Part shown: positions 1 to 5,938 of the stretch, one piece after another | How the letters are laid out: the number at the start of each line of letters is the position of its first letter | Numbering within the stretch: position 1 is the stretch's first letter | Source of the DNA: Planctomycetota bacterium | GTDB lineage: Bacteria; Planctomycetota; GCA-002687715; DRQF01 | DNA length: 5,938 nucleotides | Assembly: GCA_024275615.1 (NCBI GenBank) | Contig: JAJRYU010000051.1 | Location: 1-5,938, forward strand | Direction of reading: 5' to 3' | Translations under genes and position numbers: made by a program | The notes under the pieces: model-generated | What the model saw: the letters and a program-made list of their open reading frames with translations, nothing else | Databases searched by the model: none | What the model was told of the DNA's origin: nothing

Positions 1-703
1 CCGCCAAGAGTCGAGGGAGAATGTCTTTGCCGAAATCATGAGAGGATTGATCAAGCTGTGCGTCTTCGCTGAGCGCTGTCGTCAAGGTCGATTCATTAAA
101 GACATAGTTGCCCATACTCACAAGGGCTCGAGATGGGTCGTCAGGCATGGGTGAGGGATTTGCCGGTTTCTCTTCAAAGTCCAGGATACGGCCGTTGTCG
201 TCAATTTTCATGACGCCGAATTCGGTCGCTTGTTCGATAGGAACAGTAATTCCAGCGATTGTCACCGCAGCTTCTTGCTCTTCGTGGAAGCTGACCATCT
301 GGGAAATGTCCATGCGGTAGATGTGGTCACCACCGAACACAGCAACATAGTGGGGGCGATTCTCACGGATCAAGTTGAGGTTTTGATAAATGGCATCGCC
401 GGTGCCCTTGTACCAGCTCTCGCCGGTTTGCATTTGGGCGGGAACAGGAATGATGAAGTGGTTCTTCAGCAGTGAAATGTGCCCCCAACCTCTTTGCAAG
501 TGTTCGGTCAAGCTTTGAGACTTGAACTGTGTCAACACATAGATCGAGTAGATGTGGGAGTTCATGAAATTAGAAAGGGCAAAGTCGATAATGCGATACT
601 TGCCGCCGAAAGGGACAGCGGGTTTGGCGCGGTCTCTCGTCAAAGGGAACAACCGTGTTCCTTTTCCGCCAGCCATGATCATTCCAAGCACACGCTTGCG
701 CAT
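1..703 (-). CDS. glgC: Glucose-1-phosphate adenylyltransferase (ADP-glucose pyrophosphorylase), 3' end cut off by the window
   Basis: GlgC makes ADP-glucose and pyrophosphate from ATP and glucose-1-phosphate, the committed step of bacterial glycogen synthesis, in the cytoplasm. The 234 visible codons (about 55-60% of the usual 400-430) read without interruption from ATG at 703. Visible motifs: the nucleotide-binding loop AGGKGTRLFPLT (residues 11-22), RAKPAVPFGGKYRIIDFALSN (25-45, split here as RAKPAV and PFGGKYRIIDFALSN), WYKGTGDAIYQN (97-108), GGDHIYRMD (124-132, D126 matching the catalytic Asp142 of the E. coli enzyme), EFGVM (161-165), FEEKPANP (176-183, K179 matching the glucose-1-phosphate-binding Lys195), SMGNYVF (196-202) and SHDFGKDILP (221-230). 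The usual GTAD is GTGD here, a mild variation. The N-terminus is about 16-18 residues shorter than in E. coli. A GAGGA ribosome site lies 7 bases before the ATG. It follows the GH15 gene by 69 bases with no terminator between, so co-transcription is likely. The regulatory C-terminal domain is outside the window. Confidence 0.96.
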   Translation of the reverse strand, partial: MRKRVLGMIMAGGKGTRLFPLTRDRAKPAVPFGGKYRIIDFALSNFMNSHIYSIYVLTQFKSQSLTEHLQRGWGHISLLKNHFIIPVPAQMQTGESWYKGTGDAIYQNLNLIRENRPHYVAVFGGDHIYRMDISQMVSFHEEQEAAVTIAGITVPIEQATEFGVMKIDDNGRILDFEEKPANPSPMPDDPSRALVSMGNYVFNESTLTTALSEDAQLDQSSHDFGKDILPRLLA

Positions 704-710
704 ATCTCAA

Positions 711-715
711 TCCTC
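711..715 (-). promoter_or_regulatory. Ribosome binding site of glgC
   Basis: The minus strand reads GAGGA, followed by 7 bases (TTGAGAT) and then the ATG at 703. The spacing is near optimal. Together with the start of the conserved protein (MRKRVLGMIMAGGKGTR), it fixes the glgC start. Confidence 0.75.
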
Positions 716-739
716 AGTTTCGGGAGCTTGAATTCTAAC

Positions 740-762
740 GGTCCACGCTCAAAGTGGCCACC
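740..762 (-). repeat. Small bulged inverted repeat between the GH15 gene and glgC
   Basis: In the 69-base spacer (704-772), GGTCCAC (740-746, plus strand) can pair with GTGGCCACC (754-762) if two bases bulge out, leaving a 7-base loop. No T-run follows it in the minus-strand direction, so it does not look like an intrinsic terminator. It could be a weak RNA-processing or stabilising hairpin, or chance. Nothing else is visible in the spacer apart from the glgC ribosome site. Confidence 0.3.
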
Positions 763-772
763 GTCTATTCAG

Positions 773-2704
773 TCAACCCTTGGGATTGAGGGCGGTGAAA
801 GCGTCAATCAAGGTGCTGTGACTCCAAACCAAGGGGCAAACTGAGACGTTTTCGCCCGTGGTTGGATGGACCTGCTCGGGAAGGGCACCGCTGGGGCGGG
901 CCCGATCTGCGACCCATGTCAGAAGAGATTCTGCGCGTAGGCGACCTTCGTCGTCGCCCGCAAGAGCATGCCATTGGGCCAGCCACAAAGTACAGATGAT
1001 CCATGGATTCCCAGGGATCTTGTCTGGATCATGGCTGCGCCTGTGGTAGTGGTCGTCGTGATAGCGTGCCATACCGCCGACACCATTTCTCACCCATAAC
1101 TCTTCTTCGATTGAAGTCATCGTCCTTTGAACCAGGGGGTCGTGGATCTTGCCATGGTCAAACAAGAAGAGGCCGCAAAGTGAAGCGTCGGGGGTGGCAT
1201 CCAAATGAAGGGATCCGTTGGCCTGAACTGTGGCGGTACGCGCGAATCGTCCTGCGTCTTGATGGAAAAGGCGAGTTTGCAGGGCCTCATCCATCGATTC
1301 AGCCACGGTTTGGAATTGGCGCGCTTCTTCTCGCTTGAGGATTCGAGCCACTTCTGCTGCGGACTTTAATGCGGCGATGACAGCAGCCACGGTAAACGTA
1401 TGAATGCCAAATCTCTCTTCCCAAAGATCGTGGGAAGGCAGTGGTAGTCCCGATTCCTCATCGCGATATGAGACCAAAAAACGTGCACTAGGCAAGATCA
1501 GGTTTTCGGCCAAGTGCCTGGCGGACGCTTGAGATTTTTGTTGCACAGACAAGAAGTGTCTGGATGCTGCCAGGCAGCACAAGGCAGTTGAGTCCTCCTG
1601 AATTGGGCGCAGTCGGCTCTTAGATTGTGGTTCCGGGTGCCAACTGCTCCCAGGAGTGCCATCAGGGTGATATCGTTGGAGCAAGTAGCCCTCCTCCAAG
1701 AGCGCTTTTTCGCAAAAGTCGTAGAAACGACGTGCTCGGGTGTGTTCGCCAAGAGCATCCCAAGTCATCGCCACAAAGGCCCCGTCCCTGGGCCAAATGT
1801 AGCCATAATGTTCCTTGGCAACCTCAAGAGATTCGCTGTCGGGTGAGGCAATCACCGCGCTACCGAAGACAGAAAGCAGGTCTTTTGCGTGGTTGACGAG
1901 AGTTCTTGTCGAAGCGGTTGTTTCTTCTCTCGTGTCGGGAGCAACCAAGTGAGAAGAATGCTCTTTAAGACTGGAGTCAATCTGGGCTTTTTCTTCTTGC
2001 TCTTGCCAAGCGGCGACATAACTGGAAATACGGGCATGGCCCTCATCATCGAGAACGACGTCAATTCCCAAAACACTTTCGCCCGCACCGACAGCGCAGG
2101 GATTGTTGTCGAGCCCTTGGCGTTCTACCAGAGCTCGGATCCCTCGGCCATCTTCCCCATCCCGTCGTCCCAAAGTCCAGCGCACTGCCCAAGAACTTGG
2201 CTCCACGAGGCCGACTCCTATGTTCTGTTGTCGCTTGTAGTGCAACAAAAACCTCTGCGAGGGGCAGAATCTGACGCCATCGAGATTCTCAGTTTCAAGG
2301 AGGCGGAAGTCGTGGTGAAGTAACAATGTGACCTTGGCGCCGGCGACACCCCTAAGGTGAAAATGGCGCCTCAAGAGTGGCAGACTACTGTCAAGGCAAT
2401 CCTGGAGGTGGACCTCCAAGCCCTGGTCCAAATCCTTCCAGATAATCTGGACTTCACGACCGGTGGCCTGCAACCTTGGCGCCGGAGTCGTTTCTCCGAG
2501 CCAATAAGTGATGCCTTGGCTTTGAAAACCAATGTGAGAGGGCGCGCCCAGGGAGTGATTCCAAAGCCCGGGCTGAGGATAGTAGACTTCTCGAATGCAA
2601 CCGCGGGCATCATAAGCGAGAGTCAAGCGACCATTGCCAATAACAGCGTCACGCATAAGTGCAGGCCCCGAAGTCAAGAAAAGGAACGTTTCCGGCTGAC
2701 CCAC
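773..2704 (-). CDS. Glycoside hydrolase family 15 protein (bacterial glucoamylase type)
   Basis: Predicted cytoplasmic inverting exo-acting alpha-glucosidase releasing beta-D-glucose from the non-reducing ends of glycogen or maltodextrins. No signal peptide is visible. The 643 residues fit the bacterial two-domain form: an N-terminal beta-sandwich (about 17-255, beginning RDAVIGNGRLTLAYD) and an (alpha/alpha)6 barrel (about 265-640). Barrel motifs: YGYIWPRDGAF (300-310, R306/D307 matching the substrate-binding Arg-Asp of fungal glucoamylases), QEDSTALCCLA (369-379), SHDLWEERFGIHTFT (424-438, E429 the likely general acid), GNPWIICTLWLAQW (565-578) and GALPEQVHPTTGE (606-618, E610 the likely general base), then PLVWSHSTLIDAF (624-636). 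The start is taken as GTG 2704 because GAGGT lies 7 bases upstream. The in-frame ATG at 2656 (residue 17) is where most family members begin and is a real alternative. Family members also include glucodextranases and trehalases, so exact substrate is uncertain, but the glgC neighbour favours glycogen-type glucans. Confidence 0.93.
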   Translation of the reverse strand: MGQPETFLFLTSGPALMRDAVIGNGRLTLAYDARGCIREVYYPQPGLWNHSLGAPSHIGFQSQGITYWLGETTPAPRLQATGREVQIIWKDLDQGLEVHLQDCLDSSLPLLRRHFHLRGVAGAKVTLLLHHDFRLLETENLDGVRFCPSQRFLLHYKRQQNIGVGLVEPSSWAVRWTLGRRDGEDGRGIRALVERQGLDNNPCAVGAGESVLGIDVVLDDEGHARISSYVAAWQEQEEKAQIDSSLKEHSSHLVAPDTREETTASTRTLVNHAKDLLSVFGSAVIASPDSESLEVAKEHYGYIWPRDGAFVAMTWDALGEHTRARRFYDFCEKALLEEGYLLQRYHPDGTPGSSWHPEPQSKSRLRPIQEDSTALCCLAASRHFLSVQQKSQASARHLAENLILPSARFLVSYRDEESGLPLPSHDLWEERFGIHTFTVAAVIAALKSAAEVARILKREEARQFQTVAESMDEALQTRLFHQDAGRFARTATVQANGSLHLDATPDASLCGLFLFDHGKIHDPLVQRTMTSIEEELWVRNGVGGMARYHDDHYHRRSHDPDKIPGNPWIICTLWLAQWHALAGDDEGRLRAESLLTWVADRARPSGALPEQVHPTTGENVSVCPLVWSHSTLIDAFTALNPKG

Positions 2705-2708
2705 GCAT
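2649..2708 (-). other. Possible 19-codon upstream reading frame overlapping the GH15 start
   Basis: An ATG at 2708 opens a 19-codon frame (MRGSAGNVPFLDFGACTYA) in a different frame from the GH15 gene. It ends at TGA 2651-2649, so its stop lies immediately next to the alternative in-frame GH15 start ATG at 2656. The GAGGT site is only 3 bases before this ATG but 7 before GTG 2704, so the GTG is the better-placed start. If the real GH15 start is 2656, this frame could couple translation; otherwise it is fortuitous. It resembles no protein known to me. Confidence 0.2.
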
Positions 2709-2711
2709 TCT

Positions 2712-2716
2712 ACCTC
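2712..2716 (-). promoter_or_regulatory. Ribosome binding site favouring the GTG start of the GH15 gene
   Basis: The minus strand reads GAGGT, then TAGAATGC with the GTG of 2704 beginning 7 bases after the motif. The alternative ATG at 2656 has only a GGGG stretch upstream (GGGGCCTGCACTT before it), a poorer match. This is why the longer form is annotated. Confidence 0.55.
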
Positions 2717-2767
2717 GGTGCGTCAAACTTCCAAGTTGGCGCTTGCGCAACGAACCAAGGAGTCCAA

Positions 2768-2828
2768 AGAATGCTGGGACCGCAGACGAGAACACCCGCT
2801 GGGAGCGCAGACGTCTCGTCTGCATTCT
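2768..2828 (-). repeat. Nested and mutually exclusive inverted repeats in the GH15 leader
   Basis: Plus-strand GCAGACGAGA (2782-2791) is the exact reverse complement of TCTCGTCTGC (2814-2823), a 10-bp stem with a 22-base loop. Inside the loop CGCT-GGG-AGCG makes a smaller hairpin. A second copy of GCAGACG (2807-2813) can instead pair with CGTCTGC (2817-2823) through a 3-base loop. The same strand of RNA therefore has two competing partners. An outer pair, AGAATGC (2768-2774) with GCATTCT (2822-2828), can close the whole element. No T-run follows, so it is not a standard terminator. All sits about 65-125 bases before the GH15 start, within the expected 5' untranslated region. Confidence 0.6.
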
Positions 2829-2867
2829 TCTTCTTGAATGTGGTCTTAAGAGCTTGGAGAAGAAGAA
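2826..2867 (-). repeat. Polypurine/polypyrimidine inverted repeat
   Basis: TTCTTCTTCT (2826-2835, plus strand) is the reverse complement of AGAAGAAGAA (2858-2867), separated by 22 bases that include the palindrome TCTTAAGA (2844-2851). The arms are simple triplet repeats, so pairing could have arisen by chance. The inner arm overlaps the outer arm of the neighbouring hairpin region by three bases, so the two structures would compete in a transcript. Confidence 0.4.
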
Positions 2868-2907
2868 AACTAAGGGTTCGGCCGAGATGATGGTGATGGG
2901 TGGGACG

Positions 2908-2940
2908 AAAAACCGCCCAAGGCGATTTGCTTTGGGCGGT
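2908..2940 (-). terminator. Intrinsic terminator of the secreted-protein block
   Basis: On the minus strand ACCGCCCAA (2940-2932) pairs perfectly with TTGGGCGGT (2920-2912) across an 11-base loop, and the second arm runs directly into TTTTT (2912-2908). This is a GC-rich 9-bp stem plus U-tract 21 bases after the stop codon of the beta-helix gene. It marks the end of that transcript and implies a separate promoter for GH15-glgC. On the plus strand there is no T-run after the stem, so it works in one direction only. Confidence 0.85.
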
Positions 2941-2961
2941 CAGATGAAGGGAGTTGTTGGA

Positions 2962-4752
2962 CTATTTGACTTCGAAGATGAGGGCATTTGTTGGGGCGAA
3001 AACTCCTGGGGCCTCTTCGATGATTCCTTGGATGGTGATCTTGAGGGGGAAGGGGATGGCTGGACCAAATCCTGAGTTCCAAGGTGTGGGTGTTGCTGAA
3101 AAGAGCGGGGCATAGAATCCCAGTTGGCCGACACTAGAAGCTAAGGTGAAGAAACTTGGGTGGAGAAAAGGGATCATCGGTGCTGGAGCAAACATCATGT
3201 CACCAATACCTAAAGGTACGTTGATGACGGAGTCGAAGTTGGCTTCCCCTATGATTCCGAAGATACTAAATTGCAAGGGACCGATTAGGTGAGGTGGTTG
3301 GTCCATCTCCAATGTCGACGAAGTGCCAATGGCTACTTCTAAGTGCCTCATGATGCCGCCGCTTGTGCCGTTCATTTTCAAAATGTCATAGGGGCCCCCG
3401 GCAGCTGCCCCGACTGTTCCCGCAGAAGCAGGATGGTGGGCTAAGCTCTGGGCTTCATAGGCTCCCATGTCCACCCGGCCGTTTCGAATCCGGGGCCAAT
3501 CTCTTACATCGCCTGCGCCTTGAGTGAATGTGGGATTCAGAGTACCCGCATCGATCATGGGGGAGCCTGGCCTCAAGCGAAAATCGCCGCTTTGTCCGGC
3601 AACAAACATGGCAATGACATCGATCACTCCAGGTCCAAGATTGGCTTGTCCTTGAATGTTGCTGTTTTGCCAAGTGACAAGGTTGTTGCCGCTGTTGGCG
3701 AAGTACAAATCGAAGGGGTTCGTGAAAAGCGAACCACTGTCATCCACATTACCCTTGACGATGCAGTCAGTAATCAGGGTGTTGCCGCCAAACAACTGAA
3801 TGGATGGCAGGGTGCTGGTATTGCGTACAATTGTGTTGTTGCTCAAGACCAGTGTATTGGTCAGGTTCTGGCCAGCAGCAGTCCTGAGAATTCGATTGGC
3901 GGTTGCGTTGTCTGCAAACAAACACGAGTCGATGACGAAGGGACTTCCAGTGGATTGAGTTGCGCTCATGATGAGTCCTGCTGTCGTGTTGTTCGTGAAT
4001 CGGTTTCTTCTGAAGGTCATTTGCCCACCAAAGACTGCGAGGATCACGTCCGCGGTATTGTCATGAAAGTAGCAGTCCTCGACGGTCACAGATGGGTTCC
4101 AACCCGTAGGAAACTCAAGGACACTCTTGCCGCTGTGTTGGGAGAATTCGCAGTCCTTAAAAACCATATTCGACCCAGGTTGTGCCCCAACCAAGCCGCA
4201 GGAGCCATCACCTCCGACGACTGTCGAATTGTTCGAAAATGTGCATCTTTCGAAAATTGCTTCCGCAAATCGGACAAGGAAGCCACCAGCATGGACTGCA
4301 CTGTTGCCAGTGATATCGCAGTCCTTCACAGTAATAGAAAGGTAGGGTGAAGGGTTTGCTAAGAACACGGTTCGTTGAATATACATGCCTCCGCCAACAT
4401 ACCCGAAGCCAAAAACATCCAACGTCCCGCTACCATTGGTAATCTTGAATCCTTCGATGCTTGATCCGTCACTGACATCGGCAGTAATACTGATACATGA
4501 ACCGGTTTGATTGCCGTCGATGATCGACTGAGTTGGGCCAGCACCGATTAAGTGGACCAATAGAGGTGGCCACATGAGGTTTTCCACATAAGTGCCTGGG
4601 CCAACCAAGACGGTGTCACCATTGGCAGCAGCGTTGAGAGCCGATTGGATCGTGGCATAAGTCGCAGACGGGACCAAGAGAGTTTGTTGGGCGGTGAGTC
4701 GCTGTCCTGTGAGCACGAAGAAAATGGTGGCACAAAGTAATAGAGTTTTCAT
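2962..4752 (-). CDS. Secreted right-handed parallel beta-helix protein with choice-of-anchor-Q-like segment and an unassigned C-terminal domain
   Basis: The 596-residue product begins with a signal peptide (MK, hydrophobic 4-15, likely cleavage after LTA-21). Residues about 24-58 (YATIQSALNAAANGDTVLVGPGTY) are the usual entry to pectate-lyase-like beta-helix proteins. Eight coils share [C/N]-x-[F/I/V]-x-x-[N/H], with the first position at residues 145, 170, 201, 227, 250, 277, 306 and 330 (for example KDCDITGN, ERCTFSNN, EDCYFHDN), spaced 23-31 residues as expected for coil turns. Residues 389-433 (DFRLRPGSPMIDAG ... RVDMGAYE) match the segment that ends many such environmental proteins. Residues about 437-596 form an extra hydrophobic, Pro/Gly-rich domain I cannot name. 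No enzymatic residues can be assigned, so surface binding or structural function is as likely as polysaccharide cleavage. The start at 4752 is fixed by AAGGAGA and the signal peptide. It lies 19 bases after the preceding gene, so probably one operon. Confidence 0.88.
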   Translation of the reverse strand: MKTLLLCATIFFVLTGQRLTAQQTLLVPSATYATIQSALNAAANGDTVLVGPGTYVENLMWPPLLVHLIGAGPTQSIIDGNQTGSCISITADVSDGSSIEGFKITNGSGTLDVFGFGYVGGGMYIQRTVFLANPSPYLSITVKDCDITGNSAVHAGGFLVRFAEAIFERCTFSNNSTVVGGDGSCGLVGAQPGSNMVFKDCEFSQHSGKSVLEFPTGWNPSVTVEDCYFHDNTADVILAVFGGQMTFRRNRFTNNTTAGLIMSATQSTGSPFVIDSCLFADNATANRILRTAAGQNLTNTLVLSNNTIVRNTSTLPSIQLFGGNTLITDCIVKGNVDDSGSLFTNPFDLYFANSGNNLVTWQNSNIQGQANLGPGVIDVIAMFVAGQSGDFRLRPGSPMIDAGTLNPTFTQGAGDVRDWPRIRNGRVDMGAYEAQSLAHHPASAGTVGAAAGGPYDILKMNGTSGGIMRHLEVAIGTSSTLEMDQPPHLIGPLQFSIFGIIGEANFDSVINVPLGIGDMMFAPAPMIPFLHPSFFTLASSVGQLGFYAPLFSATPTPWNSGFGPAIPFPLKITIQGIIEEAPGVFAPTNALIFEVK

Positions 4753-4758
4753 GATTTT

Positions 4759-4765
4759 TCTCCTT
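4759..4765 (-). promoter_or_regulatory. Strong ribosome binding site of the beta-helix gene
   Basis: The minus strand reads AAGGAGA, 6 bases before the ATG at 4752. It lies within the 19-base gap after the stop of the preceding gene. It decides the start: the same frame stays open back to 4920, but that would overlap the upstream gene by about 150 bases and bury the signal peptide. Confidence 0.88.
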
Positions 4766-4771
4766 CTCCGC

Positions 4772-5938
4772 TTAGCGGAACATGTTCCAAATAATGTTGA
4801 CATAGCCAGGCTTTCCAGCAATCTTGGTGTCCACTTTGTCGACATGGTTGCCGAAATGGAGCATGTAGTCGGTGACAAAACTACTTGAGTCTTGGGTAAT
4901 TGTCGGGATATTGGCCGCATTCAAGCTTGGCCACAAAGTGCCGTTACCCCAAATGATGTGATCTTCTGCGGTGAGGTAGTTTAATGAGTGGGCACAATGA
5001 TCAGCATAATCGACCGTCCCCACGACCATGGTTGTTTGAACGAAGGCGACATCTTGTCTTGCGGCCGTGCCCCAGCGTCCTAAATAGGTCTGCGTGAAAC
5101 CTGTGGGTATCTCTGGGATGAGGGGGGCGGAATTCCAGGGATGCTGAGTTGTGCAGGTGCCATAGTTATACGGCGAGAGGTAATTTTGCTCGTAGTCAAG
5201 GGCGCCCGCTGCGCCGCTACTTGAGACGCATAAGCACTTGGGATTATTCGTCGTGCCGGTGACCATGAGCGGCATTTCGGCTAAGCACAAGGGACCTGGG
5301 GATTGGCCAAAAACTGGGCTCAAGTTCGTTGTATGAGAGACAGTGCTTCGCAAAGAGTCGTGAGGCAGACTGGTTAGATCCAACTGCGAAGCCGTAGGCG
5401 GGGTTGTCACCCAACTAAAATTGTTGGGAGTCACCAAGTGGTAAGAAGTTCCCACATGTTGGGTTGGACCGGAGGCGATGGCTCGTTGGTTGAGAAACGG
5501 AATATTGATGTGATCCAAGCAGCCATCATAGTGAGACATGACCAAGGTAAAGGGTTCCGTGTTGGGAGCGCCTGGAATAGGAACTCCGAGGTCGTCGATT
5601 TCGACCATGAGGTTCAAGTAGCCACGGAAGACAACGCCGTCAAAGGAGACGCCAGGCACTGTCGTTGAAGACCAACACGCCGGAAAAGAAGAAGGCGGGA
5701 TTGTTGAGGATGCGAAATTGACAGCATCTCCTTCAATCATGTAACCCCAGAAGCGGTATTGCTTGCTACCGGTGGGACCTAAGCCTGTCCAGGTCCGGAC
5801 ATACTTGGCGAGGGCGTAATTCCTGCGGCTGCCGGGGTTGTTCGGGTTTGTGCCAATGGTGAGGAGGCCACCTCCTCCGGGGTTGCCGTTAAAAGCGCTG
5901 ACGGTGATCTTGACAGCAAGTTCGTCACAAGCGGGCAA
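4772..5938 (-). CDS. Unrecognised, probably exported protein with eight cysteines (5' end missing)
   Basis: The frame is open from the window edge (388 residues, first codon TTG is probably internal) to TAA at 4774-4772. I do not recognise the family. The visible part is rich in Gly, Pro, Thr, Ser, Asn and aromatic residues, has almost no long charged helices, and contains eight cysteines (ACDE, ACWS, GCLD, LCLA, KCLC, TCTT, HCAH), an even number compatible with disulfides outside the cytoplasm. No transmembrane segment is seen, and any signal peptide would lie upstream of the window. Readable landmarks are YRFWGYMIEG (about 61-70), FRGYLNLMVEIDDLG (about 104-118), FTLVMSHYDGCLDHINIPF (about 129-147) and the C-terminal GKPGYVNIIWNMFR. 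The gene is tightly linked to the following secreted beta-helix gene (19 bases, shared terminator), so the two products may act together at the cell surface, by inference. Confidence 0.75.
   Translation of the reverse strand: MPACDELAVKITVSAFNGNPGGGGLLTIGTNPNNPGSRRNYALAKYVRTWTGLGPTGSKQYRFWGYMIEGDAVNFASSTIPPSSFPACWSSTTVPGVSFDGVVFRGYLNLMVEIDDLGVPIPGAPNTEPFTLVMSHYDGCLDHINIPFLNQRAIASGPTQHVGTSYHLVTPNNFSWVTTPPTASQLDLTSLPHDSLRSTVSHTTNLSPVFGQSPGPLCLAEMPLMVTGTTNNPKCLCVSSSGAAGALDYEQNYLSPYNYGTCTTQHPWNSAPLIPEIPTGFTQTYLGRWGTAARQDVAFVQTTMVVGTVDYADHCAHSLNYLTAEDHIIWGNGTLWPSLNAANIPTITQDSSSFVTDYMLHFGNHVDKVDTKIAGKPGYVNIIWNMFR

Larger units (their letters stand above)
2705..2961 (-). other. Non-coding region between the two transcription blocks (leader of the GH15-glgC unit)
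   Basis: This 257-base gap separates the stop of the beta-helix gene from the start of the GH15 gene. It holds, in transcription order, the terminator of the upstream block (2940-2908), a polypurine/polypyrimidine inverted repeat (2867-2826), an alternative-hairpin region (2828-2768), the palindrome TTGCGCAA (2743-2750) and the GH15 ribosome site. Because of the terminator, a promoter for GH15-glgC is expected between about 2907 and 2720. I could not find a convincing pair of -35 and -10 hexamers on the minus strand. No protein-coding frame here looks genuine. Confidence 0.7.

Noticed and set aside
108..844. Plus-strand open frames across 108-844
   Set aside because: They are shadows of glgC and the end of the GH15 gene. 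The minus strand carries the conserved GlgC motifs in one uninterrupted frame.
2768..2828. Intrinsic terminator or mobile-element end at the leader inverted repeats
   Set aside because: There is no T-run after the stem on either strand, no target-site duplication and no transposase nearby.
2720..2907. Sigma-70 type promoter for the GH15-glgC unit
   Set aside because: One is expected after the terminator, but no pair of hexamers close to TTGACA and TATAAT at 16-18 base spacing could be found by eye on the minus strand.
2659..3075. 138-codon plus-strand frame across the intergenic region
   Set aside because: It runs through the terminator and the leader repeats, is antisense to both flanking genes at its ends, and has low-complexity stretches and no recognisable domain.
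3520..4350. 276-codon plus-strand open frame
   Set aside because: It lies entirely antisense to the beta-helix gene, whose signal peptide, repeats and ribosome site are clear. The translated product has no domain-like pattern and no convincing ribosome site.
4690..4752. Lipoprotein signal (LLLC near the start of the beta-helix protein)
   Set aside because: The cysteine is residue 7, too early for a lipobox, and the residue before it is Leu rather than Gly, Ala or Ser. A standard signal peptide ending LTA fits better.
4753..4920. Upstream extension of the beta-helix frame to ATG 4920
   Set aside because: It would overlap the preceding gene by about 150 bases and put the signal peptide internally. 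ATG 4752 has a strong AAGGAGA site and a proper signal peptide.

Overview
All the genes I can support in this window lie on the minus strand. They form two transcription blocks separated by an intrinsic terminator. Read in the direction of transcription, block 1 holds the 3' part of an unrecognised, probably exported protein (5938 to 4772, entering from beyond the window), followed after 19 bases by a secreted right-handed beta-helix protein (4752 to 2962). A terminator hairpin with a T-run lies just after it (2940 to 2908). Block 2 follows a 257-base gap that contains an unusually structured leader. It holds a cytoplasmic glycoside hydrolase family 15 enzyme of the bacterial glucoamylase type (2704 to 773) and, after 69 bases, the N-terminal 234 codons of glucose-1-phosphate adenylyltransferase GlgC (703 to 1, running off the window).

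Block 2 is a storage-polysaccharide cassette. GlgC makes ADP-glucose, the committed precursor for glycogen, while the GH15 enzyme is expected to release glucose from the non-reducing ends of alpha-glucans. Synthesis and breakdown therefore appear to sit in one transcription unit. Block 1 is unrelated in function: two extracytoplasmic proteins, one with an unassigned fold and eight cysteines, the other a beta-helix with a 'choice-of-anchor Q'-type segment and an extra C-terminal domain that I cannot assign.

No rRNA, tRNA, mobile element or CRISPR array is visible. Base composition looks balanced. Shine-Dalgarno sites are clear. Large secreted beta-helix proteins ending in DFRLxPGSPxIDAG...DMGAYE are typical of Planctomycetota and some other environmental bacteria (Acidobacteriota, Lentisphaerota and similar). 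An uncultured Planctomycetota-like bacterium is my best guess, by inference only.

The least explained parts are the leader of the GH15 gene (2768-2867), with mutually exclusive hairpins, the unknown eight-cysteine protein, and the C-terminal domain of the beta-helix protein. I see no defence system, phage or transposon.
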